Positions 23,961-36,284 of a stretch of DNA of 62,211 bases are shown here, one piece after another (within the stretch, counting starts at the first letter, position 1; each line of letters starts with the position of its first letter). Source of the stretch: Welwitschia mirabilis. Its lineage: Eukaryota; Gnetophyta; Gnetopsida; Welwitschiales. The DNA lies in the NCBI GenBank assembly GCA_051453625.1, contig JBOZIK010000001.1, positions 63,374,363 through 63,436,573 of the forward strand, written 5' to 3'. The translations under genes were made by a program, and so were the position numbers. Under the pieces are notes generated by a model that made no database searches, was not told the DNA's origin, and worked only from the letters and a program-made list of their open reading frames with translations.

Positions 23961-25140
23961 GCTAATTTAATTCTTCTTACATTAGATGCATCTAATGCTT
24001 AATCACTTTTTTCCTCATTGAGATTTTTAGGTTTTACTTATGAGATATATATTGCAAATATACAAATTACCTTAGCATGACTTTGCGTTTGAATATCACC
24101 ATAATGGCTACCAATGATGTTGCTTGTAAAATAACATCTTTTTAAATTTGATCATGTTTAAAGAGGTTTCTTTCTTATTTTTTTATTCTTTCTCATTCTT
24201 ACCATCTGATTATGCTTAAGGGTTATTAAAGGATTATTCAAGATGTATGGATACATAATCATACAAAACTTGATTAGAAATGTAGCATGAAGTGCTAATA
24301 GCTTTCATCCAAAAATGATATGAAACCTATTAATCATGAATCATTATTCTTATTATTTCATTTAGAACTCTATTATTTCTTTTTACAACTACATTTTATT
24401 ATGGAGTTCTTGGTTTAGAGAATTGATGAAGGATATCAAAATATTCACAAACATTTCTAAACCTTGCATTCTAGAACTCAGTTCCATTATCACATCTTAT
24501 TATCTTAATATTAGGTCACTTTTCATTCTATAACCTAATACATAACTTATAAAATATCTTAAGGACTTATCCTTATGTGTAAGAAAGGCTACTCATGTAA
24601 AGCAAGAATAACCATCAATAATAGTTAGGTAATATCTTTTTTTAGTAAGACTTTTAGCATGAGAAGGATGAATAACATTAAGATATAAAAGATATAAAGG
24701 ACATCTAGTAGTGATAGAGTTTTCTTTTACCAACCTTATCCTTATTCGCTTTTATTTTTGACAAGCCTCACGTTTTTAATCATTAAAACTTTGTAACTTT
24801 GAAAGTCCTCTTATAATATATTTTGAAAATAAACTCTTTAGAAATTTCTATTTAAATGACCAAGCTTTTTATATCATATCGTCTTCTTACATATAGTTCT
24901 TAATAGATACTTGATTTTCTTATTAGAGATATTTTATAATGTAGTGATATAAACATTAGATTTTCTAATTCTAGTAAATAATACCTTCTTTTAGTCATTC
25001 TCTTTGATAACATAATCATCTTTAGTGAAAGTTACAAAAACATTATATCACATAGCTAATTGACACTAAGAAGATTATGTTGAAATATTTCTACATAAAA
25101 AGCATCTTTTACCTCAAGTATATTACTTTCCTTCAATGGT
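23961..25140 (-). pseudogene. Integrase of Sirevirus-like element 2
   Basis: Aligns to 15400-16700 of element 1 without the (GT)n tract. The block around 24440-24610 covers the core between the first two catalytic acidic residues. Stops are frequent. Confidence 0.75.
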
Positions 25141-27060
25141 TCCAATACCTCTAATTAGAGCCTTTATGTTATCATCAAAAGTAACTACTCCTTTGTTTTA
25201 ATCTACCAAGGTAATAAAGCTAGATTAATCTCTAGTCATGTATTTTAAACATCCACTATCAACATNNNNNNNNNNAGACATGTTTCTTTATAAGTCATAG
25301 TGAAATCTAAGCTAAGAGAGTTGGTGTTGATTTTGAAATTTATATCTTCTTTAGTCTAGAACACACAAGACGTGATACCATGCTTCTTGGCCTTTGGACA
25401 CTATTAGCATAATGTCTAGTATTAAAAGAAAAATTAAATTGATAATGACAATATTCATAGCTATAATAACATGTAATACTATTAGCATAAGCTATATTCT
25501 CCCACCTTAGCTTGTAGTTCCATTTATTGAATATTGATGCTAAAGTACTGGTGGAGGCTTTATTATGACCTAAGCCACTTTTATCATTTGGACTTATATC
25601 TTATCCAAGAGTAATATCTAATGTTTCCTTTACTTGGATAATCTTCTCATTAATTATTTTAGCATTATTAATTTCCTATCTAACATTTTTTAACTCACAT
25701 GTTAGCTTACAAATATTAGGCTTAAGAGCTAAGTTTTTAGATAATAATCTATTACAATTATAGTTTTTGTATTCATATGCTAATTTATGAGAATCAAGAA
25801 ATTTTTTCATTTTAGAAGATATCTTTTGCAACTTGATGAACTTTTTGAAAATTAATTCATATCTATTTTGATGTTTCATATATTTTATTCTTTAATTCTA
25901 ATTTAGATTTTTTCTTTTTCTTCTTCATTGTCACTTTGGAGACACATAATGATCATGTAAGATGAATGAGCGATTTCATCATCAAAGGTCTCTAATTTAG
26001 TTACATCTTCATCATCATTACAACCTATGGAGAAGGATCTCTTCTTCTTAGATTCTTTCTTTTGTGTTTTTTCTCATAATTTATTAGATCTAGGAGATTC
26101 AAAGGCTATATTTCCTTATCCTCTACAAACCCAATATTCTAGTTTGGAAATATTAGTCTTAGAAGAGAATAAAGAGCTATTAGAATATTTACCTTTATAT
26201 TACATTTGGATTAAAGTGGATGATTTTTTATAGCCATCTTTCCTATCGTTCTTTCATGAAAGAAGCCTTTTGACTCATCTTGTAATAAGAGCGAGTTCTT
26301 ATTCCACATCTTCTTTAGAGTTATCCCCATGTAATACTTATTTTATTTTATTGTTAAAAGCTTATATTAAATTTTAACTAGCTTTAAAAGAAATAGAATT
26401 CTCTTTCAGAGCATCATCTTTAATAATATTTATCTTGTAAGCTATTAATGCACTTTGTAATTTCTCAATCTTTATTATATGAAAGTATCTTGACTCTTTC
26501 AAGGCTATTATTTTAGGCTTGTATTTTAGAGTTAAAACTCTAACAACCTTTTGAATTACCTTGTCCTTTAAAATATTTTAACCAATGTCACATTATAACA
26601 ATTATAAAGTTAGAGACTCTTATGAAGTACTCATGTACTCTCTCTCCATTACCCATCTTTAGGTTTTGAAGCTGATTAATCTAGATAAGAAGCTCTTATT
26701 ACTTAATAATGGAGGTTTATTTACATGTTTCCATCATAAATTTCCATATCTCTTATATTATTTTACATCTAGTTATTTGATTGAATTTCTCCATTAAAAG
26801 GACTAGATAAAAAGAATTGTTTTCATTTGAGTCATATACAAAGGTTGTCTATTCTTTGCCTTTCTAGTTTCTTTTAGGTTTGATTTAACTAATGGAGTTT
26901 TTTTAGCATCTATAATGGTTTATATAAGTTTTAAGTATCCATATTTAGTATTTTGCTAAAATTAAAATTCAAAATATTGTAAGTACACCCACATCATCAT
27001 CTTTCAATACATATAATTTATCCCATCAAAAAGCAGAGGTCTAATGGGTGGTACTCATTT
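25141..27060 (-). pseudogene. Gag and protease of Sirevirus-like element 2
   Basis: The protease region lies near 25150-25290. A zinc-knuckle relic near 26090-26150 reads EYWVCRG, a stop, GNIAFESPRSNK; the family's C-x2-C-x4-H-x4-C is partly lost. It is followed by a basic stretch ESKKKRSF and an acidic one (NDDEDVTKLE), in the order usual for Sirevirus Gag. Upstream gag runs to about 27060. A 10-N gap is at 25266-25275. Gag would form the particle; this copy is broken. Confidence 0.75.
25266..25275. other. 10-N gap in protease region
   Basis: Element 1 has about 6-7 bases at the matching position (near 16833), so the gap size is close to right and nothing sizeable is hidden. Confidence 0.7.
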
Positions 27061-27101
27061 CATAGTTTACTTAAGGATGTTACTCCTTTTCATGAGTACT
27101 A

Positions 27102-27113
27102 AATTTGATACTA
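27102..27113 (-). other. Primer-binding site of element 2
   Basis: The plus strand reads AATTTGATACTA against GCTCTGATACCA, the complement of the initiator-tRNA primer site (8 of 12 match). It lies two bases inside the 5' LTR border at 27116, as in copia elements. Confidence 0.6.
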
Positions 27114-27115
27114 CT

Positions 27116-28564
27116 TGATAATTGTTAAATTTAGAGGAGAGGGGTGAATGAGTTTTACCAAAAATAGACCTCAACTACAAACAAATAAAATGCACAATGG
27201 AGACCTTATTAAATTAACATGGTTTCCAATCTTGGGTATGTTTACATATAGAGGGCATCTTTTCTTAATACCTCTTAACATTCTTAACCTACAAGGCAAT
27301 GGTTTCGAAGCACCATCAATCTTACATATAAATGTAATAGTTCTCATGAGATAGTACTTTTTTCCCCTCATGAATTATAATGGACCAAAATCAAGTTCTA
27401 CTCTCAAGTACTTAAGGAAGCATACCCATATGAGGATTGCCTCATATTTTGGATTCCCTAAGAAAGGATCCTAGAGATCATTATAACTTATGGATTAGAA
27501 AGAATAATTTCAATAACCTAATAGTTCTATAGTGAAGTGCTAATAACTAATGCTAAGAAAGAAACAAGAAGCCTAAAATATGTTACATTGATAAAATACT
27601 TAAGTTCTTCTTATTGTAGTCACTCATGAATATCCAAGGTTAGTGTTATGTAACTATGTAAGAGCTAATAAAAAATTCAATGTTTTTAGTTAATGTCTTT
27701 CTTCATTAAGGACATTGAAATCTTCATGTTTAATATCAATCACCTAAAATGAGTAACCTTTTTCTTTTTTACACTTTTTACCTTTTATGCTTGAGATGTC
27801 TTGTTAGTTTTTACCCTAGTGAAATAGCTATCTAAAAACATTTAAATGTGGTGAAATGAATATAAATAGCTAATATTTGGTTATTCCATTCATACTTTAT
27901 TTTTATCATATTTTTAAGATAGAAATCTTTAATGCATTAGATGTCTCTATCCAGCAAACATCTTCATCTTAAAAGACGTCTTTGGTTAACTTACCTATAT
28001 TTCAATAATCTTTAAACTATTATATAACTAAACCTTATGTATTACAAATTCATAATGTAAAACTTGCCTAATTCCTTAGAATGTAGATAATTCATCATAG
28101 CATAATTGACCTATATTACCTCTTTTAGTTCAGCAAAAATGACTTTGACTTAGTAGATTTCCTCATATACTTTAAGAAAAAATATAGACATCTCTAATTT
28201 TCTAAATGTCTTTCACCTATTTCAGGTTCTTGTTTAGTATAGATGTCTTTATTAAGGTAGACGTCTTTCACCTATGATAACTTTAGATGTAGCTTGGACA
28301 TATTCAAGATAGTAGAAGTCTTTACCATAGATGTCTTTAGATATGTAAAAATATTTACCATAAACATATTTAGATATGAAAACATTTTAGTTAATTTTAT
28401 CTACCCTTAATGAACTTTGAGCTAAAGCTTCTATGTACTTTTAAGATTTGAGGTTTGATTAGCTTGTTCCTCTTTATGACTTGGGTGTTCTCCAATTATC
28501 CTATTTTAACATTAGCCATATTACATTGATATATGAAATCATCAAAAATAGGATTTTATGAATA
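27116..28564 (-). repeat. 5' LTR of Sirevirus-like element 2
   Basis: 1.45 kb, aligned to 17298-19442. The outer end (minus strand TATTCATAAAATCC) pairs without gaps to the outer end of the element 1 LTR (TGCCAGAAAAATCC), with TG-to-TA and CC-to-TT changes. Intact GACGTC palindromes remain at 27975-27980 and 28260-28265. Confidence 0.8.
27940..28390 (-). promoter_or_regulatory. Cluster of GACGTC-type palindromes in 5' LTR
   Basis: Two intact copies (AAAGACGTCTTT and TAGACGTCTTTCACC) sit among a dozen or so GATGTC, GACATC and AAATGTC variants spaced about 25-50 bp. GACGTC is the core of plant bZIP C-box/CRE-like sites. Regulatory use is inferred. Confidence 0.6.
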
Positions 28565-31134
28565 GATGAATTCTTATATGACAATCTATTACATGAACCC
28601 TTTTCTTATTCATATGCTAGCTCACATGAATGAAGCATTTCTCTCATATTAGAAAACACTTTTTCTAAGTTAGTGAACTTTTGAGAAATTAAATATACCT
28701 ATCTTTAACTCTCATACCTATTCATCCTTTAATTTTTAATTATGATTCTTCTTTTTCTTCTTAATGATTACTTGGGTATGAATGGTAATCGTTTAAGATG
28801 TATGAGCTCTGTTATCATTTAAGTTTTCTACTTTAGTTACATCTTTATCATCATTCCAACTTATGAAGAAGGATTTCTTTCTTTTATGTTTTTTCTTAAA
28901 ATATATTAGAGTTAAGACATTTTAAGGCTTTATGTCCCCATCCTTTAAAAACCCATCATTTTTTTTTAGAAAAATAATTCATAGAAAAAAGAGCTAAACT
29001 AGTAGAAGGTTTACCTTTGGACTTACCTCTGGATTAAAATCTAAATAGTTTTTGTAATTGTTTTGTTTTGTTGTTATTTTTGAAAGAATCCTTTTGACCT
29101 ATCTTGTAATTAGAGTAAGTTATTCTTTAACATTGTATTTTAAATCATCTCCTTCTAATGCTTGTTTTTCTTTATCTTTGCAAGCTTATCTTTAGTTTTC
29201 ACTAGCTTTAAGAGAAATAGGATTCTCTTTTAGTACACTATCTTAAATGAGATTCATATAATAAGTGTTAAGAAACTTTGTAATTTCAGAATATTTATTA
29301 TGTTAAAATTCCTTAATTTTTCCATTTTATTCATTTTTGGCATATATTCTAGGGTTAATAATATGACCACATTTTGTATTACTTTGGCCTTTCAAATATT
29401 TCATCAATTCCACATATGGCATTCATAATGTAAGAGACTCTCGTGAAGTATTCATGCACACTCTCTCTCCATTATTCATCTTTAATTTTTTAACTTAATT
29501 AGTCTAGATAAGAATACTTGATTACTTGATAAATGATCTTCCTTTATATATTTCCACTAGAATGTTTTCTATCTCTTATATGGTTTCACATCTAGCTATT
29601 TAGTTGAGTTTCTCTATAATAAGGGCTAAGTAAAGAGCATTTTTTGCCTTTGAGTCATATATAAAGGCTATCTATTCCTTGTATTCCTAATTCATTCTAG
29701 GTTTTATTTAATTGATGAAGTTTCTTATAACATATTTAATGGTTTTTGTACATTTTGAATATCCATTTAATGCTTTTTTAAATATAAAACTCAAGAGGCT
29801 ACTAGTACACCCACATCCTCATATTCTAACATGCATAGATTATTTCATTGAAGAGTTGAAATCTGATGGATGGAATCCATTTCATAGTTTACTTAAGAGT
29901 GTTACTCTCAAGCACTTAATCAAGACATAAGAACTACATCCATATAAGGATTGCTTTATACCTTTGAATCCCTAAGTAAGGGATCCTAATAAAGAATGTC
30001 ATTTAGAACTTATCAACTAAAATAAACATATTTAGCAATCTGATAGCATAATAATGAAATATTAATCAAAATGTAAAGAAATAATAACAAGCCTAAAATT
30101 ATATTGTAATGATGGGTTTTTGCATTCTCCTTGATGTAGTCATTCACAAAGATTTAAGACTAGAGTTTTATAGTAGTGGATTTGATAAAGATCATGAAAT
30201 CTTTTTATGAAAGAAGTTTCTTCATTAAGAAATAAATATTTCTTATTATTTAGTATCAATCATCCATTTAAGTAAACTTTTTCTCTTTACTTCTATTTTG
30301 TTTTATACTTGAGAGATATTATTGATCTTTATCCTAATGAGATAACTATCTAGAATAGTTTAGGTGTAGTGCAATGGCTATAAATGGCTAGTGTTTAATC
30401 ATTCAATGACTATTTAACTTTTTTTTGCAATTTTTTTGGATGAATGTTTTCACTATAAGAGACATCCCTCATAGGCAGATATCTTCAACTTGAAAGACAT
30501 CTTTAATTAAACTCCTTAGATTCCAACAAGCTTCAAACTATTGTGTCTATATTCTAGAGCATTACAAAATCATTAAGTAATTTTCTTTATTTCTTATAAA
30601 ATAAATAATTCATCTTATCATAACTAATCTCTTTCATCTCTTTTTAGCTTAATACAAATTTCTTCAATGTAGTTGATATCTTTTATTAGTTAATGTAGCA
30701 TAGATATCTTCAGTAGGATAGATGTATTTCATCTATCTCAACTTCATGATTTAGTATGGATGTATTTTTTTAGATAAATGTCTTTCACCTATTTCATCCT
30801 TATGTTTCAATCTAGAAATATTCATTTGGATAGATGTCTCTCACTTATTTATCTTCAAATTCACCCTAGACATCTTTATTAGTAAAGATATATTTATAAC
30901 AAACATCTTTAGCCTTGTAGATGCCTTTGGTTAACTTTGTTTATCATTCATGAATTTTGAGCTGAAGCTTCTATGATCTTAATCTTTGTATGCGAACCAT
31001 GTTAGATTTCATTGTCCTTGATTTTTGACTAGCTTGATCCTTATTTATAATCTAAATGCTCTCTAATATCTTGTTTACACATTAGACACATTACATTTGA
31101 AAATGGAATCGTCAAAATTGGGATTTTTCTGGCA
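28565..31134 (-). mobile_element. Sirevirus-like element 1, 5' part (gag start and 5' LTR)
   Basis: It begins inside gag exactly where the 13353-17297 part stopped: ACAATCTATTACATG here matches 25747-25761 of element 2. Gag relic runs to about 29890, including an equivalent of the zinc-knuckle and basic region near 28870-29000. Compared with element 2, about 300 bp spanning the primer site and inner LTR edge is deleted at about 29905. The 5' LTR ends at 31134 (minus-strand start TGCCAGAAAAATCC). Confidence 0.75.
29905..31134 (-). repeat. 5' LTR of Sirevirus-like element 1, inner edge deleted
   Basis: Aligns to about 27400-28564 of element 2. The GACGTC-type cluster is at about 30440-30930 (AGACATCCCTC, AGATATCTTC, AAGACATCTTT, GATGTCTCTCAC). 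It keeps the outer end TGCC, which gives the best view of the original LTR terminus. Confidence 0.7.
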
Positions 31135-31879
31135 ATAGATTTTAAGAATATATTTTATATTTTCATAATTGAAATGTTAGGTGATGTAATTCTAGTGATT
31201 TTAGTCTTAAAAAGAAGAAGTAATCCTCTAAATGTAATGAATTTAACTTAGACATAGAAATCTATGCATGATTTACCTTATCATTTAAATGAATGTGAAT
31301 CAACATAATAGTATGATTTTATACCACTACAGTAAATATTATAGGTATAGAAAATTTTGGTCTAGAATGGTAAAGAAAAGGATTTTGATGGAGACATTTT
31401 TAAAATAACTAATGCATATATAAGGGTTTATAACCTCACTCTTACAAGACTAAAATATTACATAACATGCTAGCTTATAAAGGATTAATTACAAGATGAA
31501 GCCAAAAACAAAGCACTTGGCAAAGGACTATCACCCATAAGGTAAGAAAGGATGGTAATACTAATTCTAAAATAGATCCTTCATATCTTTACTTTACTTA
31601 AAGTAGTAGACCTATAATATTCAAGGATGTATATAATTATTTAGACCAGAAACATGTAATGAGCATGAAATATCAATTCTTAATATAAAATAGCACATTG
31701 AAACTAGTTGGTTTACTAGTAGATACAAACATTATAAGAAATATGTGGTTTTTATAGAATAGGTACAAGGATGATGGAACACTTAATAAGCACAAGACTA
31801 GATTTATTGAAAAATAATTTACAAATAATTAGCAAATTAACTACATTAAAAATGTTTCATTAATAGGAAAACGTTATAT
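31135..31879. other. No gene seen
   Basis: AT-rich sequence between the Sirevirus-like nest and the copia array. It may include the decayed 5' part of the first array unit; short Lys-rich fragments on the plus strand are not diagnostic. Confidence 0.5.
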
Positions 31880-33290
31880 CACTAAAACCTTATTACATTA
31901 GTCACATAAAAGGGATAAAAAATGCATTGAATTTATATAAAAACAATGTTTCTAAATAATGATATTAAGAATTATATCTACATGGTTTAGCTTAAAAACT
32001 TTCATAGGAATAGAAAAGAGCCAAATATATGCAAACTAAGTAAGACATTGTGTAATCTAAACAAGGCCTCATATTTAAGGTACACTAAGCTAGAAGAAAA
32101 TTTAGTGAACATGGGATTTGATATGTGTAACTACCAAGATCCTAATACCACATATCTATCAAATAGTAGGAAGATAATAGATCATATGAAATTGTATTCA
32201 TAAAAGAAATTTTAGTTATTAGAGAAGATGAGAAGTGAATTATGCATGTAAGAAACTGAATTTCAAAAACATTTAAAATAACTAATTTAGGATGATGAAT
32301 GTTACTTCCATGTAAAAGAAAGTTAGGAAAATAAATATAAGTCTCTTGAATTAGTTAAATTATATTAGTTATGTGTTAAATAAATTACCATGAAAAATCC
32401 AAAAATACTCTTTACGCTAATGGAATAAAATATAAGGTTTATTACTAATAGTCAATTACTAAATGTAAATAAGATGTTATATTAAAAATTATTTCAAATT
32501 TTAATTTATATTATAAATAATAAACCTGACATTTCATATGCAGTTGAACATTTGATTATTAGATTTTATAGTTGTAATGTATTATAGCAAATCAAGTGTC
32601 TTGGCATATTAATTTAACAAGATAAAAACTTTAATCTTAAAGAACTATTATTTTAATTCTTTTAATTTTTAGTATATCATAAATTATAGAACTAGATAAC
32701 TAATAATCCTAAAATACTCACTTATTTCATGAAGACTCAAAGATACAAGACTTTAACAATTTTGCTTGATAAGGTAGAATATATAGTAGCATCTAAAATG
32801 AGTAATGAAGTAATCTTAATATCAAAGCTATAAGATATTCTAGATCTATCATTAGAAAGAATAAATTGGAATAATCATTTACTTATTCATATGATAAAGA
32901 ATCCATTATTTTTATAATAGGAAAAGTCACATTTTGATGAAATTTCATACAATATGAAAACTAATTTAGAATTATGTGCTAGATGTTCAATAGATTGCAT
33001 CAATAAATTAGGTTGCAAACATTTAGAAAGGCTTCTTAGTAGATGAAGATTTTACTAGTTCAAAGATCATATAGGACTACGTAACACAAAGATATCTTGA
33101 TTTAATAACATAAAGTTGATAAAAAATTTGACTATTTACCCTATAAGGTTTTCTAAGCTGCATGTTAGTTTAGGATCAACTCTCTTCTTTGGATATTTTA
33201 GTATACTTAAAAAACTATTTTATTTTTAGTTATTGTTAAATAATTAGTTGGATTATCTATTTCTTTTAATCATCATATTTTAAATTAAAG
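31880..33290 (+). pseudogene. Copia RT/RNase H, array unit 1
   Basis: Reads TMFLNN-like, then IYMV, PNICKLSKTLCNLNKA, YTKLEENLVNMGFDMCNYQD (RT fingers and palm of Ty1/copia), and later YKTLTILLDKVEYIVASKMS, the RNase H region with the family's AEAEYIAAS motif. Several stops and shifts. Confidence 0.8.
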
Positions 33291-33300
33291 AGGATGATAA

Positions 33301-34309
33301 TGTCTTTTTTTAATCTACTAAGATTATACTCTAATATAATTATAATTTTTATATTAATAAATGTAAAATCTCAACTACATGTTATAAAGTAACTTTCATC
33401 ATGAATGGAAAAATCCTAATCCTATCTTTACATATAGTTTTTTATCTTATTATATTTATTATTATTACTTCTACTCTATAATAAGAATATAATCTTATTT
33501 TTCTTTTTAGCATTTTATATATTTTTCTATTCCCTCTTCACTTTAACATTGTAAGTTAACTTGATATGGTGGTCATTCTTATGTTTGAGAATTTTATTAC
33601 TTTACATGTTTATATTAAGGTAGTTAATAAAGCCACTATGGTGTACATTTATTTATATGATGTCATGAAATTTTAAAAATCACTTTCATCCCTACTAGAA
33701 TACATGTATGTCATAACCTAATATATTATCGCTTTAGTTTACTTCATGTATCTTTACTTTATTAATTAATGTAATGACCTTCTAATTATGATTTACAACA
33801 CTTTATTATTTAATATATAATACTTTATATGTTTTACTATGTATCCTCTAGCTGAAATATTATTGGATATTATAGTAGCATAGTAAGGTACTAATTATTA
33901 TCTAGATGTGTGGTCCTTATTTATCTCTTATCTTCTATAACCATTCTTATAAAATTTTGACATAACATTTGTCTACTTTAAGGGATATCCCTGAAACCCC
34001 ATAATTTGACTTCTTCACAATTATCATGATGTCATTTTGCTAATCTACTAAGGCATTGGATTAATTTAGTTGATTGATATTTAACTTAATTAATTAATAT
34101 TTAAACTCATTTTGAACTTTAAGTTATATTATAATCTTATAGCTGTATCAATCAATGTTCTAGTTAAGTTTAATTGTAAAGATTTAATCATGATATAATC
34201 AACCCTATAATGTTTTTTTATTTTTTTAACTATATTCAATTTAATTTTATGTACATTTTCTATAAATGTATATACTTTATATAATATTTAAATTAATAAA
34301 ATATAATAT
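33301..34309 (+). repeat. LTR 1 of the copia array
   Basis: It begins at 33301 (TGTCTTTTTTTAATC) directly after a polypurine-like tract (AAATTAAAGAGGATGATAA) and ends about 34309 before a primer-site match. Blocks such as TCAACTACATGTTATAA (about 33373) recur in LTR 2 and LTR 3. Confidence 0.7.
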
Positions 34310-34311
34310 TT

Positions 34312-34323
34312 TGATATCAAAGT
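34312..34323 (+). other. Primer-binding site of array unit 2
   Basis: TGATATCAAAGT against TGGTATCAGAGC: 9 of 12 match, and all three differences are G-to-A or C-to-T. It sits just downstream of LTR 1, so LTR 1 acts as both the 3' LTR of unit 1 and the 5' LTR of unit 2. Confidence 0.65.
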
Positions 34324-36284
34324 TTTCTATCCTATTTTTTTCATGCAATTTTATATTTGTAATATATATACATGTATAATAAGCATTCACATACATAAAC
34401 ACAATGTGGATGATAGCATGATTTTATGATGAAAGTTAATAGATCTTAGAATGACAAGGTTCTCTTCTAAACTATAAGTTAATATAGTCTACTAGTTAGA
34501 ATATTATGGTTTCATAGATCATATTTGTATTTACAAGGTATACAAGCTTGCTAGGTTGAGGAAAATAATTTAATAGCATTCAAATTACCTTATGATTAAG
34601 TAATTTAGTAAGGGTGAAGGATGAAAATAATTCAAAAGTCATTAATGGTACCTTAGTTAGTATAAGTATTAGTTGAAAATTATATAAAAATATATATAGA
34701 TAATGAACAACTTAAGACAACAACCTTAATAAACTTAAAAGTATAATTAGTTTTATTGGTAGCATAGAAAGGCTAGAAAATCCATTAATTTGATGTGAAA
34801 ATAATGTCTCTAGATGATGACCTACATAAAGATATTAAGAAGTATATTTACATGATTCATCATAAAAATTTTAAAATGAAAGGATAAGATGAAAAGATAT
34901 GCAAACTAATGAAGCCACTGTATGGTCTAAAGAAGGCACTACATGTATGATAAACAAAGTTAAAGAAAAGCCCACTAAAAAGGGGCTCTGACATATATGA
35001 ATACCAAGATGCTAATGCTATACTATCTATTAAACATCAAAAATATGGTAGCAAAAATCACATTGTATTTGTAACTAGCATTTTGATCATTAAAAGAAAT
35101 GAGAAGTGCATTAAGAATGTATCAGAAAAATAATAACACATATCATACTATATTTATAAATGATATTTTAATCACTAGAAAAGATGAGAAGTGGATTAAG
35201 AATGTAATAAATAACCTTAAACCCTAAACCCTACCAAAACATTTATCATAAATAATTTAGATTAATAAAGTAACTTAATAAAATAATAAAATTTTCTTAA
35301 ATTAGTTAAAGGACATTAGTAATGTGTTGGATAAATTTAATATGAAAAATGCAAAAATAGTCTTTATGTAAATGGAAGGGAATATAAAGTTAATTATTAA
35401 TTAATAATTGATAGATGTATAAAAGATATTGTATTGAAAATTAGTATGTATTCTAAGTTATATAATAAATACCAAACCTAACATTTCATATACAATTAGA
35501 ATGTTAGGAAGATATATGGTTAAACTAAAACAAAGCCATTTGAATATAAATGTTATAGTTTTAAGGTATTTGAAATAAATAAAGGATTGAGACTACTATT
35601 TCAGTACGATAAAATTTTTATTCCTAGAGAATTCTTGTATTTGGATTTTATTGTCTATTAAGATATAAGAAATTATAGAATTAAATACGTAAGCATCTTA
35701 GGATCTTTACTTATTTCATAAATGTTTAAAACATAAAGAGTCTAATAAATTTTTAAGTAAAATACATGGCAACATATTCAATGAGTAAGGAAGTAATTTA
35801 GGTAATAAATATACTAGAGATTCTAAACTTATCACGAAAAGGAACAAATGTGGATAATTAATTATCTATCCTTATGATAAAGATTAAATTGTTTTATGAT
35901 AAGAAAAATCACACTACAAGGAAGTTTCATATGATACAAGAACTAGTTTAGAATTTCATTATATATGTTTAGCACATTACCTCAATGGTTTAGGTGGTAA
36001 TCATCTAATAATGCTTCTTACTAAACCAAAATTTTAATAGTTTAAGTGACATCTAAGATTAGGCAACATGAAGATTTCTTAATTTAGTTGAATAGATTTT
36101 ACTATAAAATTAACTATATAGCATGTATGGTTTTCTTAGCCACTTAACAGTTTATGATTAAAGTTTTCTTTAAAAACTCTAGTCTCCTTAAAAGAGTATT
36201 TTATTTTTAGTTTTCATTATCAAAGTATTAGTTGACTTATCTATTTGTTTTAAGGATGATCTTCTAAATTTAAGAGATGAATAA
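34324..36284 (+). pseudogene. Copia RT/RNase H, array unit 2
   Basis: After a leader of about 450 bp it reads QF/FDVKIMSLDDDLHKDI, KKYIYMIHHKNFKMKG, KICKLMKPLYGLKKALHV, the classical copia RT motifs, then decays through RNase H to a purine tract before LTR 2. It contains a local duplication of about 80 bp (35054-35127 and 35133-35208) and a telomere-like insert (35218-35235) absent from units 1 and 3. Confidence 0.8.
35218..35235 (+). repeat. Short telomere-like repeat
   Basis: TAAACCCTAAACCCTACC holds two CCCTAAA heptamers, the complement of the plant telomere unit TTTAGGG. Units 1 and 3 lack it at the same place. It is short enough to be chance. Confidence 0.5.

Larger units (their letters stand above)
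17298..28564 (-). mobile_element. Sirevirus-like Ty1/copia element 2, nested in element 1
   Basis: 3' LTR 17298-19442, internal region 19443-27115, 5' LTR 27116-28564. The two LTRs align end to end: their plus-strand starts (TGAATATTATTAAAC and TGATAATTGTTAAAT) pair without gaps for about 30 bases, and their far ends share GGATTTTA. Over the first 50 aligned bases I count roughly three quarters identical, so the insertion is old. Gag sequence of the host stops at 17297 and resumes at 28565. The five bases flanking it (GCCAA and GATGA) sit where the target duplication should be but have decayed. About 2.9 kb lies between RNase H and the 3' LTR. Confidence 0.8.
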
